DNA of 64,000 nucleotides from Sabellastarte sp. h YS-2021. Taxonomy: Eukaryota; Annelida; Polychaeta; Sabellida; Sabellidae. The notes under the pieces were generated by a model, which searched no databases, was not told the DNA's origin, and saw only the letters and a program-made list of their open reading frames with translations. This document shows, in pieces, positions 1-12,218 of this stretch. Made by a program: the position numbers and the translations under genes. The stretch is from assembly GCA_964017235.1 (NCBI GenBank), contig OZ024935.1, positions 91,263,207-91,327,206 on the forward strand. Direction: 5' to 3'. Positions within the stretch are counted from its first letter, which is position 1; every line of letters starts with the position of its first letter.

Positions 1-2092
1 GGATATTTTGAGATTTCCTTAGACTAATCAGAAATGAGATGTTTAGAAGTTACAGTTATTATAAACAAAATCATGAAGTATCTATTAAATAGTTTCTAAT
101 TTAGAGTTGGTATTTATTTTTATTTATAGCTGAGTCTATAGACTATATTTATTTTCAGGTTTTCTAGACTTTTCTGTAGCAGTTCTTACATTTTAACTCA
201 GCTGTAAAGATTTGCTAATTTATATCTTAAGATAGGTTTCAATAACTGAGACTATTAACCATAAATTTACCTGAATATTCCCTCATTGTCAATAATTAAA
301 AAATTTTTTTTTCTACTAAGTCTAAGTCTTTAATCTAAACGAGCTTTCTAATTTATATTTTTAAAATTTCTATATAATTGTAAACTATGATGACGTCACA
401 GAAATCATGTTCGAAACCATTGCGAGTGTACAATACTGAAGTAGCCAAGTGGTTTCTTCAGACATAATTCTGATGTGCTCCATCTTACTTTTATGGAGCT
501 ACAACTTATCTTTGATAAGCAACAACTTATCTTTATGGTGCTATGACTTCTCTTAAAACATTATAAATAAAATATGACTCATTATTATGTGTCTTTAACA
601 ATGATAAAAATTAAAATTTATACACAAATTCCTATTTTCCTATTGCTTTAAGATTCCAGAATGGGTATCCAGATGTGATTGGTAAAACTCTGATCCCAAA
701 TATGGCATTCATACACTATTTTTAACAAAATTGATGTTTTTGTCTTCATTTAAAAATCTTATTAGAGAGCATTATGGCCTTTTAAAAACACTGAAAATTA
801 ATAATAATGCCTGCATATATCATGGCTCTTTTGGCAAATTTGGAGGTAAATCATAATGTCCACATTGTTATACCCAGGTTACAATTTCATGAGTTATAGT
901 AAGACCAAGCTTATTTATTTCTTTGGATGACACTAATGGTACATTATTTTGAATTATAACAAAAAGCATACACAATTGTTTGAAACTGTAGGAACTTGGA
1001 CAACGAATTCTCTCTTTGGAATGGATCACCCAATTCCCTTTCAGTGAAAGACTTTACACATTTAAGCGTAACAGTTAAAGATAAGCCAGGGTTTTAGTGA
1101 CTAGTAACTCTAAACTCATTCTGTATAAATAAATGTATGTTATTACAGGAAGTGGAAGTAAATAGCTGTTTTGAATAAGATTTACAATCGGAGGTCAGTC
1201 AGAATGAACTTTAATGCTAAAATCCTGGGCCCACATATACCAAACCACCATTACACCAAAAAAATCTTCAAATTCGATAAACTGGTCAAAAATATGAATG
1301 AGTCCTAGAGAATGTTTGGAAAAAGGAAAACAGACTTTTAAGGAAATTCTAAATTCTGCTAGTCATTAGTTTCCTGTAAGCAAGGAATCTTAATACTTTA
1401 TCCTATATATTTTTTTTCTGGGCAAGAGTGTATCTACATTAACAAAATTTAGAGTTTAGTTGGATTTGATTTATTTCTGAAGATGGCTATTTTACTTGAA
1501 ATATACAGGTTCAGGTTATGTATGGCAACAGAATACATATAAAACTTATAAACGCTCATGTAGATTACGTTGGCATTTGGTATAAATTTTGCATTAAAAA
1601 GAATGTCAAACACTGTTAACTCTTAGATTCTTTTTAAAGATTCCCTTAAGTAATGAAAATGCAAAGTAACTTTGGTGAACAAAGTTTGGAAGTTTATCCT
1701 TATGAAGCACTTAACAGTGTTAATTACAATATTCTACTGGGATCCCTTATTTAAGGTTTCCTTACAGTAGACTAAGAGTAGCACTTTACGGTCACCTTAC
1801 CGAAGGATATTTATGATCGTCGTCAAGTAAAGCTACCTTAGAAAGACAAGAGGTCTAAGCAAATATAGGTAGAGGTCTTATTGTGATTATTTTTTTCTCT
1901 GATAAGACCTTATGGACAGCAAAACCCTTGAGCAATGATGATAGACCAAGCTGCTGGGGTTGTTCCTCCACTGGAGGCGACACTAACCAAACCTTACCAA
2001 CTCAAGGATCAGTTAGCTGAGTTGGGATTAGGGACAAAAATTAACAAAAAAACGTGTTTGGAATAGTCAAGATTTATTCTCTGACAGTATAG
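1..2092. other. AT-rich non-coding stretch
   Basis: No reading frame of convincing length or familiar protein pattern, and no clear repeat or RNA gene, was seen on either strand. Confidence 0.5.
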
Positions 2093-2600
2093 TCAGGATG
2101 TATCCTCTGACAGTGGCTGCTGGCTGATTTGACTTCTGCTGGTAAGTCTGTGACTCATATGTGCAAATGGTACTGGAGCTGAAAATATGGCTTCTTGTGA
2201 CTGACGGTTCCTTTCCTCTATCCTGCTTTGTACCCCCCTTAAAAGTGTAACTGCCTTATTTATAAAAGTCTGAAAGTCTCTTTCCTCCAAGTTTTCTGTT
2301 TCAAATGCCAGGTGATTGTAAAGCGCTATTCTGGTGCTCTCCTGTCTGGGCACAAGGAAAGATGTGAGCATAGTCTTCATCTAGCCAAACAGATCCAAGA
2401 CCTACTGATCAACTGATGAAGGCCGGGATGTTTCACCAGTACCGGTTGTGCTGGAAATGGCTGGCTGGTGTATTGTGTCAGAGAGGATGCTGGTCTTCAT
2501 ACTGTGTGTATCCATCAATCCTTTTACAATGTGGTAGACTGAGGCTGCACTAGCATTGGCTCCCCTCTGTGGTGACTTAAATCATCAGAACTTTCTAAGG
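2093..2600 (-). pseudogene. Remnant of Harbinger MADF-type partner gene (C-terminal part)
   Basis: The minus-strand reading from about 2480 to 2093 resembles the C-terminal third of the MADF protein at 49.0-50.1 kb. Shared features are a VLDLF-x-x-MKTMLTSFL stretch (there ILEHFDQMRTLVSGFL), then an alternating hydrophobic/acidic helix (YNHLAFETENLEERDF against FDYMASEAEKMTQEEF) and a basic tail with R-rich ends. Two in-frame stops lie just upstream of the 95-codon open part, so the gene is broken. Further upstream a Ser/Thr-rich reading (GETSRPSSVD) continues to about 2560. No transposase or terminal repeat was found beside it, so this is an isolated fragment. The homology is a by-eye pattern match. 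Confidence 0.5.
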
Positions 2601-3594
2601 CCCAGGGTGGATCAGTTAAACATATGTTTAATTATTTATCCAACCCACCAAGTCAAGCCAGGAAACCACAACTGACCCTAGCCAACAATGTAAACAAAAC
2701 AACTGACCCTTGAGTCAGGGTGGGTCTGCTCCACTGGAACACCTCTATCATATATGAATGCTTTATGTATGTGTAATTTCATTGGAATAACTTATTTAAT
2801 TCCCTTTGGGTACAAGATGTGGGAATGAATTAGTGGTGACAAGTCATTGTGGTCACTAGATATGTGTAATCTACACTCCTGAGCGCGGTTACACAATATC
2901 TCTACACAAAAGTAAAGTAGTGCCAGGATAACCACATTCAACCAATGATAAATCACCAAGATTAGAAATATTAATGTAAAAATGTATTCTAGTAGTTGCT
3001 CTAATTAAATTATTTTTGTGCCAAACAGTAACTGCTTGTTCAAGCTTAAAAGAGTGTTGACAAGAATATCTGACTTTCCATGAACGACCATATATAATTC
3101 TCTGTTAATTGCCAGAAAGGCAGTTTATCTTTAAATTTGATGTCGATGGTATTGTCAAAATATATAGGTTTAAAATGTCTGTACATATATAACACGACTA
3201 TTGAAAGAAGTAAATGTCATTTGACAGCTGTAGCTCACCAATAATCATATTATCACAGCCTGCAAAAATAATTCAAAATTAGAATATTGACCACAGAGTT
3301 GGCATTCCCCAGCATTATGCCAGTATGTCTTTTACTGTACAGAAATTTGACTATCATACAGTGAATGCTGTACACTGGCCACAAATTTCCTCTTCTTGAA
3401 ATTGTTGATACCAATTTCAACCTGAATAATTTCAAACCAGCATGTTTCATTACAGTGGTTATCCCAGTTAATTTGGTTCTCTATTTCTACTTGTTGTGGA
3501 AGATATAGTACAAGATACAACCACCCTGGTACAAGGTTCTTAGGGGTTCCTGAACACTATCCACCTGTATATAAATAAAAAACCACTTTGGCCT
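2601..3594. other. Non-coding stretch
   Basis: Only short frames without recognisable motifs occur here. Nothing was identified. Confidence 0.4.
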
Positions 3595-3870
3595 CAGCTT
3601 TGCTTTTGACGCTCCCACAGTTTGAAACGATTTTACCTGATGAGGTTCTTTCTGACCTAACTCTCGCCTGTTTCAGAAAAAAAGGTAAAAGAGTATCTCT
3701 TCAAAAAGGCTTTCCCCCATCTTAGCATATATTGAATCCGGTGTTTCCATGGTATTGGACTTAGCAATGGCTATGGAATGATGATTTTTGAATTGGATTA
3801 TGGTGTTGCACCTTAGAGTCTACCTTGGAGAGATTAAGTGCCTTAAAAGTACAGAATAGAATAAAATTAT
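3595..3870 (+). repeat. LINE 3' end remnant (RT C-terminal tail plus 3' UTR)
   Basis: The plus strand encodes the usual tail of a non-LTR retrotransposon polyprotein: ILPDEVLSDLTLACFRKK, then after a one-base shift KVKEYLFKKAFPHL. The following 3' UTR ends in a block reading agattaagtgccttaaaagt. The same protein tail and the same 3' block occur at 10910-11120, so both are 5'-truncated copies of one family, probably CR1/L2-like. The frame is broken. Confidence 0.65.
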
Positions 3871-5342
3871 GAATGAAGGTGATTCTTAATCGAAACCAAT
3901 AAACCATTAATGTAGACAGAAATGAAGCAAAACGTGCTTTGGGAACAATTTAATAATAGTTTAATAGTACTTTTCGTGGAAAAGTAAACACCTGCCATTC
4001 CAAGCCTCCGGTAAATATACTCACTCAATGAAAGATAAAACATCCATTTATTAAGAAGCTTCCGTTACAAGTTGAATGGATATGCATCAAATCCTTAGTT
4101 CAAAAATAGCTATTTCTTAAACTTATTTTTAGATTCCATTCAAACAACCAGTTCTTATTCCCAGTCCAACTTGACATGCTCAAAGGCAAAACTCTTTTTT
4201 GTAGAAAGTCCAGCATATTGAACCAGGTTCTGGTCCCAGCGTGTCTGCAAAGTGTATAGGTTAAATACCAACACCCTGTCAAGATTCTAATATAAACATC
4301 CAAAAATATAGTCTTTTTGTTTTGTTTTCAGTTGATCTTCTATGTTCCATCATGCTTATAGAAGTTTGAGATCGATTCCCACTACATGTATCATGACTCA
4401 CATTGAAAAACGTGATTGAATGTTATCTGGATTGTAAAAGTAATGAAGTGACCCACCCAGGTTGTTGGACACTTCTTCAGTTTAATCTAATCCTACTTCA
4501 GTGGTGTTGATAATCTGTACAAGCATAAGCCAAAGCATAGAAAACTAGGTTATTGTTTATTTGCTATTTACACCATAAATCAATATACTCATTGATGTTA
4601 TGCCCAGCACGAATATATAGAACCACTGGGTAAGTAAATAAATAAAGTCGCGCCAAGTGCCCTATTGGTTATATTGTGACAGGTAGGTGTAAGAGGGGCA
4701 GAGGAAACCAGTGCGCCAGGGAGAGTGCTCCAATGTGACATACAACATGCTTTAACATTATTGAACTAAATCAAGTTGGATTTTGTATTAAGCTTTCTTA
4801 TTTTAAAATTGTTTATGCATATCTGGATTTCAGTTTGAAGTGTTACAGCAAAGATAAAGAAATCTGGGTACCCTAAGCACAACAATTTTCCTAGCCTTAT
4901 TAATAGACAACAAAAAATAATCAACATCTCTGTATTTCAGATGAGTTGTGGATAATGTGAAAGATTCTGATACCACAAGACTATGGCGGCATGGCTTTAA
5001 TTTTGTCTGCTGAAAATGTGGGACAAAGCTTAATTTTTCCTGTCATGTTAGAAGGAGATTAACTTGTAAACTGAACTTACATGCCATAGTGGTTTTTAGC
5101 TAATGATTATCTTTCACTATTTGTATCAACTTTGTTATGAACATTTATGTCTATTTTAATAGTAACTATGGATCGGTATATATGCACTTTTTGGGTGTAT
5201 TTGAAATAAAGTATCTTATATTTGATTTTGTAATTTATATATTGGTAAGAAATTTTGTGATGACTTCAGTCATTACATCCCATTCACAAAGGTCCATAAA
5301 CAATCACAGACCACATGCACAACATCATGAAAGTGTCAAGGT
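3871..5342. other. Non-coding stretch downstream of the minus-strand GIMAP-like gene
   Basis: No convincing gene. A short patch at about 4670-4730 (ggggcagaggaaaccagtg) resembles the body of SINE family A but is too short to call. Confidence 0.4.
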
Positions 5343-7360
5343 TTATATTGCAGAGCAATTAAAAGGCCAACATCCATATTCATCCTCTTCATGATGATTA
5401 CCATTGACTTTGAACATATTCGGACCAACGCCGTTGAAGAACTGCTCCAGTTGTGGACGATTTAATGCCTGATTTTCAAGTTCTGTGTCCAGTAAAATTA
5501 CATGACCATCAAAAAGGCCAAAGAATCTTTCTAATTCTGGCACCTGTGAAGCCTGGCTCTGTAGATATTCTCTGAATTTATCCAGGGTATTTTGAGGGTA
5601 TTTGGCCAGAAAATCATGCCCGTTTGTCAGCATCAGGGTGCCAAAGCTCTGCAGGTTTGATTCACCAACTATATCAATGGTTGACTGAACTGTTGTTCTT
5701 TCTTCATCAGTCCATCTGATGGGGTAACTGAAAATACAGCATTTATATCCTCTACATTCTATCATATTATGTATATATTTATGTGCAAGAGTCGAAACAT
5801 AATCGTACTGATTACATTATGTTTTAATTTCTTTTAAGTCGTGGAAAACAAGAGTTGTTTTTCATTAATGTTCCAACGAAAGTGTGAACTACAAATATGT
5901 TAAATATGCTATATACATCATCAGAGAGATGTTTTATAAAAATTTCTGCTCTTATTGTAGTTTTAACATCTATGTAGCAATCTGAAATTAAAAATATAAG
6001 TTTTTATTAATTTACTGGTGACACTTCTCTGCCTTAGCTACCCTGCCTCCATGTGTATGACGTAGCTACTTTAATGAGCCAACACTTTTTCCATATGCAT
6101 ATGTATGGTTGCAGGATATGCTCCATTCACAATAAAGGTGGTATACACCATGGTTAGAAGTGTTACTTGGTGGCAGATCTGCCTCTCAGGATGCCTTGAG
6201 AGGATTGGTATTCCATAAGGTATGATGTCCACGGTCACTGATTGAACACGGTATGTCACCATAAATAACAGCAGGATGGCAGTAGAATGAGAGTAGTATA
6301 TATGTGTGTCACCTAGAGACAACCTCCATCTACCCAGTCACAACCATATATACACTGTGGACCACACCTTCAGATGCCATATCAAAAATGCATCTGCGCA
6401 TACTCATGGTACCAAATTCAGACGTGGAAACTTTAAACATTGAAGAATGTGCAGAGAACAGGACGTTCACCACCGTGTCACAAGTTTGCATACTTTTGAA
6501 GAACAGGGACTTTTAGCCCAAAGTCTACTACTGCCTGGTGTAGCGCCTGAAGGGGGGATGGGGTATTAGAGTCTGCCACACACTGGAGATCAAGTGCTGA
6601 ACAAGTCCTTATTAGCTTAGATAATATGGTCATCTTCACTGATGATATATTTTATGTACTTATCATTTGAGAAGGTTACCTATTGTATTTTTAATGTTTG
6701 TCCCAGTGTGACCAGTGTTAGAAATTGATACAAACTACACACATTGTATTTATAGGTCCAGTTATTTAGGTGAATCATTATGGAGGATTTTTATACACCA
6801 TCTTGGGGTTATATTTCCAAACAAGGTGGGATCAACCAGTGAATTAGGGTTATCCTTAAAGTTGATCCTGAATGGAAATCCAGATTTTTTCAGCACTACA
6901 TGCGAGTAGAGGTTTGCATTGTTGGTATAGTTTATGCATAAAGTTCATGAACAAATTCTTTTATCTGCCCCCCAAAAGAGCTTTTTCGAAGGGTTAGGAT
7001 AATTAATTGATTGTTTTTGGAGCAATTTTTTTTTCTAAATGCACTTGAGAAATTCACAAATTTTTATAACGTTAACATGTACCTTAGAACAGCAACAACT
7101 GCATGAAAGTAACCTCGGTCATGCTTCTGTAAGCTGTTCTGGATCACAGATTTGATCTTCTTTTGGGTTATATCTACCCTGTAGTCCACAAATCCTGGAG
7201 CCACAACTATCTTGGTAGAGTCAGCAATGTTGAAATCTCTGACATCCTTAATAGAAGAAGGGTTTGGAAACAAAGGCTGCCCTGCAATTTGATTGGCTGT
7301 TGCTTGAATGTCATAGCTTGCCCCTCCGACAAGCAGAATAATTTTCCACCCATCCGTTGC
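5343..7360 (-). CDS. GIMAP/AIG1-like protein with degenerate P-loop (two exons seen; N-terminus missing)
   Basis: Two exons are visible: 7360-7083 and 5727-5343, with an intron of 1355 bp (7082-5728), GT donor and AG acceptor. Joined they give 220 codons without a stop. AIG1-family features include an LVG strand, the pattern VxAPGFVDY where DTPG is expected, the helix pattern KKIKSVIQNSLQ, VxAVL before the intron, the box YPIRWTDEERTTV, LMLTNGHDF in the G4 position and a C-terminal helix. The family's GxxGxGKS loop is replaced by a segment beginning GGASYDIQ, with no Lys-Ser/Thr, and the Asp of DxxG is missing. GTP binding is therefore doubtful, and a pseudo-GTPase role is an inference. The protein ends in CSAI, a CaaX-like motif, with more Cys just before it. 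The acceptor at 7361-7362 shows that an upstream exon with the start codon exists but was not found. The gene is a paralogue of the plus-strand gene at 24.5-27.5 kb and has the same phase-2 intron position. An unprocessed pseudogene is possible, but the frame is intact. Confidence 0.7.
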
Positions 7361-8598
7361 CTATGAATAAATGACAAATAAAATGTTATTAATGCTAGGC
7401 ATTTACATCATTTAATGTCTCTGATGTAACTCTGACATGGTACACCAAAAGTCTACAAGATATTGTTATCTTGGATGATAAATATATGCCATGCTTCTAA
7501 CATAACTAAATGTATCTCTAAATGCCTGCATGTGCCAACTATGTTATGATATAATACAGCACACTCTGATTTGATAATATGGTTGAAACTGGTTTGATAT
7601 ATCTTGTCTAAAGCACACAAGAAATTATACAACAGATATGAAACAATATTTATTTTGAAAGAGCCTTTACCTTTTATCATAATTGGAACGTATCATCTAC
7701 ATTTTTCACGCACCTTAAACTTATCTGATTTTTTCATCTCTGGTCAAATTTTAAATTATTTTCAACCATATTCTTCAGCCAGAAGAGGGTTTGTGTCTAA
7801 ATGTTAATTAATCTAATTGAAAGGGGGTGGTATAAATATTCCATCTTTAAATGGGCTACACAGTCACATAATGGGCTGGCCTGTCCTACCCAGCCACAAT
7901 ACTGGTAGCCAAATATGAGATCCAAAGTTAGCCATGCACTGATCTTATGATTGGAGAGTTTTCTCCAACAGTAAAACAATTAGAAAGTTATCAGAAGTAA
8001 ATAAGCTGGTGAAACCAGTATTGTGTTCTGTATCCATATAATTTGAAGGGGGAAAGGTGGGGGGGGGGGGGGCGATAATACAAGTCTACATGGTATTCAC
8101 ATTGCATGGAAATGAAGGATAGATTATATTCACTTTCGTTTTCGATACAAAGTGGTTTCTTTAAAATGTTTATCATTTCGTAAAAAGGTGGCTTTTCTGA
8201 AAAAGTGTACATCTGCAAAGAAATACTAATTGACTAAGTCATGGGATATTCTGTGATATTATCATATCAATGAATATTTCTTTCAGCTGGCAAAATGTGA
8301 GACGCATTGTTGAGGCCTTGTTGCATGTATTACTGCACCGTATATGTTTTTTAAAGAATACCATGCCCACACTGATACTTGTTTTTGTCTCGTATGTATG
8401 TATAAAGTCAATGGTATTAGACAGAGTGATTTTAGATACTTAAGACCCATTAGATACTGAAGTTCACTTTGATTCAGTGTCAAAATAATAAAAAAACCCA
8501 CAAATTGCTCTGAAATAGAGATGTCAGGTCATTTTTTTCCTGACAATTTCTGTAAATACTCATATTCCCTGGTTAGGTGCGGGAATATGCGTGTTACC
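7361..8598. other. Non-coding stretch upstream of the GIMAP-like exons
   Basis: The first exon and promoter of the minus-strand GIMAP-like gene should lie here or beyond, but could not be located. A run of 14 G sits at about 8059-8072. Confidence 0.4.
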
Positions 8599-8846
8599 TA
8601 AAGGTTCATGGATTTGTTTATTTGTTTATTTGGGGTTTTACGTCGCTTTCAACACTGTACAGGTCATATCACGACGGGTAGTTGGAAGGGCAGAGGAAAC
8701 CAGTACATATAGTTCGCTAGGGTTGTGTACTGTAAACTGCCGACCAACGGCAAGCAACTACTAGCTTTCCCACTTACGGCCATGACGGGGATCGAACCCC
8801 GGCCGCAGAGGTGGGAGGCGAGAGTGTTACCATAAAGGTTCATGGA
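8599..8846 (-). mobile_element. SINE family A, tRNA-derived, with 14-bp target duplication
   Basis: The sense strand is minus. The body (8832-8613) has a tRNA-like head with a B-box (GGTTCGATCCCC) after an A-box region GGTAACACTCTCGCC. The body contains GGTTTCCTCTGCCCTTCCAA, and the tail contains TTGAAAGCGACGTAAAACCCC followed by an AAATAAACAAATAAAC tract. It is flanked by direct repeats TAAAGGTTCATGGA at 8599-8612 and 8833-8846. Other copies of the family lie at 23.9, 28.55, 29.4 and 49.4 kb. Confidence 0.85.
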
Positions 8847-9189
8847 ATTCATAATTTCACAGATTTGAAGCAACAGAGTTTATTAGTTCCCATGAACTAA
8901 CTTTCATGAAATGTAAACATTTAAATGTCAATGGTTAGTTTTCCCATGAACAAAATACACATATATTTACTATTTACATGGTGATAAAATGATAGATAAA
9001 TTTAATCCCAGGCAAATTCATATTCATTCAATATTTATCTGATTTCTTCTTTTATTTGATCTGCTAGATATAATATTTGGTCAAGTCAAACTTGAGTGGT
9101 ATCTAATATTGGATTTGATTTTAACTAGAGATATTGTAAACATACCAGCAATTAGGGCGCCCTCATCTACTAGATAATACATCCTTTTA
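8847..9189. other. Non-coding stretch
   Basis: AT-rich; nothing recognised. Confidence 0.4.
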
Positions 9190-10330
9190 AAACTAGATTG
9201 GGCCAATTCAGTGTCAATATATTCCCAGACAGGTCATCACTCATGCAACATGTTTTGCTGGGTATTTTCCAGGGGACCCATCTTATGTTTGACATTATTT
9301 TGAGGACAAAATAACCAACCACTTGTATAAGAACTTGAATAATTCACTCTATAATATTTTTTATTTTGCAAAGCAAAATTGTAGTCCAAGATGACGAGTG
9401 AAAATCCAATGAGAATACTACCCGGAAGACATTTGACCACAAATAACTTTGCCCACAGCAATACTTACATGGTAGGATGTCTACCCAAAATATGAATTTT
9501 TCTTACTACATAGACATTTTTATTTTTTACATTACATTTACATTAATTGGGTTTCCTAAGCCGCACTATATAAAGTATATAAGTTGATTTTATTATAGTA
9601 TTTAATTCAGTGTTGATAGATTTACATAGTATTGCAAAATGGAAATAATTAAAAAATACCAGAGGGACCCAAAAACTTTGCAATTGAGAAAACAGGAATG
9701 CTAACAAGGTTTCAAGATAGTCTAACATTCATTGGAAATATTATTATATTATTTTATATTATTACACTAGATTGTGCCAACGTGACGCCAAAATATCCCC
9801 AGACAGGTCATCTCTCACGCAAACTGTTTTGACTGGGTATTTTCCGTGGGACCCATCTTCTGTGTGACATTATTTTGAGGAAAACATAATCAACCACTTG
9901 TATCCCCAGAACTTTATCCAATGCGAACTCTAGCCACAGGACCTTTGCCCACAAAGAACTTTGCCCACAAAAATCTTTACAGGGTAGGACGTTCACCAAT
10001 AATACAAACTTTTCTTATGACATAGATATTTTCATTTTTTATCAATCAATCAATCGATCAAACAATCAATCAATACTCCCCTTAGATAACTATTCAGGAC
10101 ATCAGGATAAGCATTAATTCTACTCCCTAAGTAGCACTATGTGTAATTTTTGTTTTGATTTCATTAGCATTTAATTCGGTGTTAATAGATTTACATACTA
10201 TTCCAAAATGGAAATATTAAAAAATAACAGAGGTGACCAAAACCTTTGCAGCGAAGAATATATGTATAAAACAAATGTTTCAAGAAAGTCCAACATTCAT
10301 TGAGGATATTATTATACTGTACATATTACA
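9190..10330. repeat. Diverged direct tandem duplication, about 570-bp unit
   Basis: Blocks in 9190-9745 recur in order in 9770-10330 with an offset of about 570 bp. Shared landmarks are CAGACAGGTCATC (9226 and 9800), GGGACCCATCTT, GACATTATTTTGAGGA, ACTTTGCCCACA, TTTAATTC-GTGTT and ATAGATTTACATA (near 9601 and 10170), and TCCAACATTCATTG-like ends. Many substitutions and small indels separate the copies, so the duplication is old. No coding potential was recognised. Confidence 0.7.
10040..10076. repeat. AATC microsatellite
   Basis: An imperfect run of the 4-mer AATC (atcaatcaatcaatcgatc and continuation) sits inside the second unit of the tandem duplication and is absent from the first. Confidence 0.8.
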
Positions 10331-10909
10331 TACTTATGATTCAATAATATAATAAGAAGTCACTCTTTAACATGGTAGATATACTTCAATACTTCAATAA
10401 AACATTGCTAAGCTAATTTTGCGGATATTATTTCATAGCATTATTTTGTGCAAAGTTCCTCCCCTCTATAATTGGGCGGGCAAAGTCCTTTGTGGGCACA
10501 GGTCTTATGGGCAAGAGTTTTTGTGGGCAAAGCTCCACACACAAGTTTATCTGTTTCTATGTTTTAATATATTAGTGGATGGATGTAATAGTATGAAACA
10601 AATATGTGATTAGATCCCAGCTGATTAAATTATACTTTTACAATTTTTTTTCTTCATAATTTAACATCTATTCTTCGAAGCTTTTTACAAAGTAAATTAA
10701 AGCTGGTTTCACAGTTTCATTTATAATAATAATAAGAAAATATGGTCCAAATCTGATATATACTTCTTTGTGCATATCTAATTAAACATATAATGTTATT
10801 ACTGAAGAGACAGCTACAGAAGATTAGCAACCCCATTGAGTAGCATAGTTCATCTGTTTCTTATCCGATACAATTTCTATACTTCTGTTTACCTAGTGTC
10901 ACTGAGATA
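10331..10909. other. Non-coding stretch with inverted GTGGGCAAAG motifs
   Basis: At 10465-10540 the motif GTGGGCAAAG and variants occur several times. They are in inverse orientation to TTTGCCCACAAAGAACTTTG at about 9948-9980. They may mark a decayed inverted-repeat element, but no clean termini were found. Confidence 0.35.
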
Positions 10910-11120
10910 GTTAAAAAAAGTTAAAACTTACCTCTTTGAAAAAGCTTACCCACCCTAGATTATCCCCAGTTTTTCATTTTGTCTCTCCGTGGTGTCGACC
11001 CCTGCAATGTCCCTGATTTAACGATTACGATCTCTGATGTTGGCTTTCTGCGTCTTAGAGTCTATCATTAGATAGAGATTAAGCGCTATAAAAGTACTAT
11101 TAGAATTAGAATTAGTTAGT
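10910..11120 (+). repeat. LINE 3' end remnant, same family as 3.6 kb
   Basis: The plus strand reads KKVKTYLFEKAYPP, the counterpart of KVKEYLFKKAFPHL at 3.7 kb. The 3' UTR then ends gattaagcgctataaaagta followed by an A-rich tail. The copy is strongly 5'-truncated and carries almost nothing but the extreme C-terminus and UTR. Confidence 0.65.
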
Positions 11121-12218
11121 GTGGGGCAAGGGACTCCATTAGACAAAGGAGGGTGGGGAGTGTACATGTTACAGTCAATCTGTGAAACCAGTCATTACAC
11201 GTAGGCAATTACTAAAATTTTCAGTCATTTCATGTAATGACTGGAAATAAGGTCCAGTCATTACGCGTAATGGCTGAATTGTAATAAATAGCTTTAAATA
11301 CTTGCTTTACTAAAAATGAAATTGTCTGGCCTCACTTAGTAATTTAAATTGCATTCTCATGTGATTACTAAAGACTGGTAATGAAATTATTACTTCAGAT
11401 TTGAACATATTCTGACATGATTACTGATTGATAACATGGGTAAATGATCAAATTATCAAACTCTCCTGCAGTTATTTTAACTAAGCCACACTTCTTTTAA
11501 TTCATGTCATAAAAATGACCTTCATATATATGTACTCCCTTGTAAAATATGACAGGGGACCCAATGGATAGGTAACATTCCTAACAAACAGGGACCCGAT
11601 CTATAGACTCTTACTAAAATTTAAAGTTCTGTGTAACATGTATGTCCAACTGTCGGGGGCAGTGTCAGGGCACTGCCCCAGTCAGTCCTTCCCCACCTAA
11701 AAATTCTGAGGGTACCAGTCTGATATACACAGGTGTGATCATGTTGTGTACATGAATCCATGGTAATGACCTGACACAATTAACATATTGGTTGGACTGA
11801 GGTCAAGTCTTGGTCAACTGTAGCCATTGTGAATTTGAAATTCAAAGAGTCAGGACGTTTTAAAAATCTTAGCATGGAACAGGAATCTTTGTGTGAAATT
11901 CGCAGTTAGCAATAACATTGAATTTTTATCACCATGAAGTTTTAGTTGGATGTTTTTAGTGATACGAATTGTACTGAAGTTACATGGTTCAGTGGATACG
12001 ATAGTATTCACTTAATCACGGCTGCAACCCTCTGGAGAGACAAACCAATGCTTGATTAAACGGCCATGAAGGGACAGTCTAACCTATTATATTTCTTGGT
12101 GCATTAATTGTCAAATGGTTGAGGCGTCATAATTTGTAATTTACGATTTTAATCAAGCACTGAAAGGTCTGTCCAAAGTGTTGCCGGGCGTGTTTATTTT
12201 ATATTTCCAGATATAAAC
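11121..12218. other. Non-coding stretch with inverted-repeat clusters, upstream of a gag remnant
   Basis: Around 11187-11275 the motif CAGTCATTAC occurs in both orientations, including the palindrome CATTACGCGTAATG. At about 12050 and 12150 TGCTTGATTAAA faces its complement TTTAATCAAGCA. The last part should include the 5' end of the retroelement whose gag starts at 12219. No direct-repeat partner was found for it. Confidence 0.4.

Noticed and set aside
4665-4730. SINE A fragment
   Set aside because: Only about 20 bases match well; too short to separate from chance.
5137-5394. 85-codon plus-strand frame overlapping the GIMAP-like last exon
   Set aside because: AT-rich, no motif, antisense to a supported exon.
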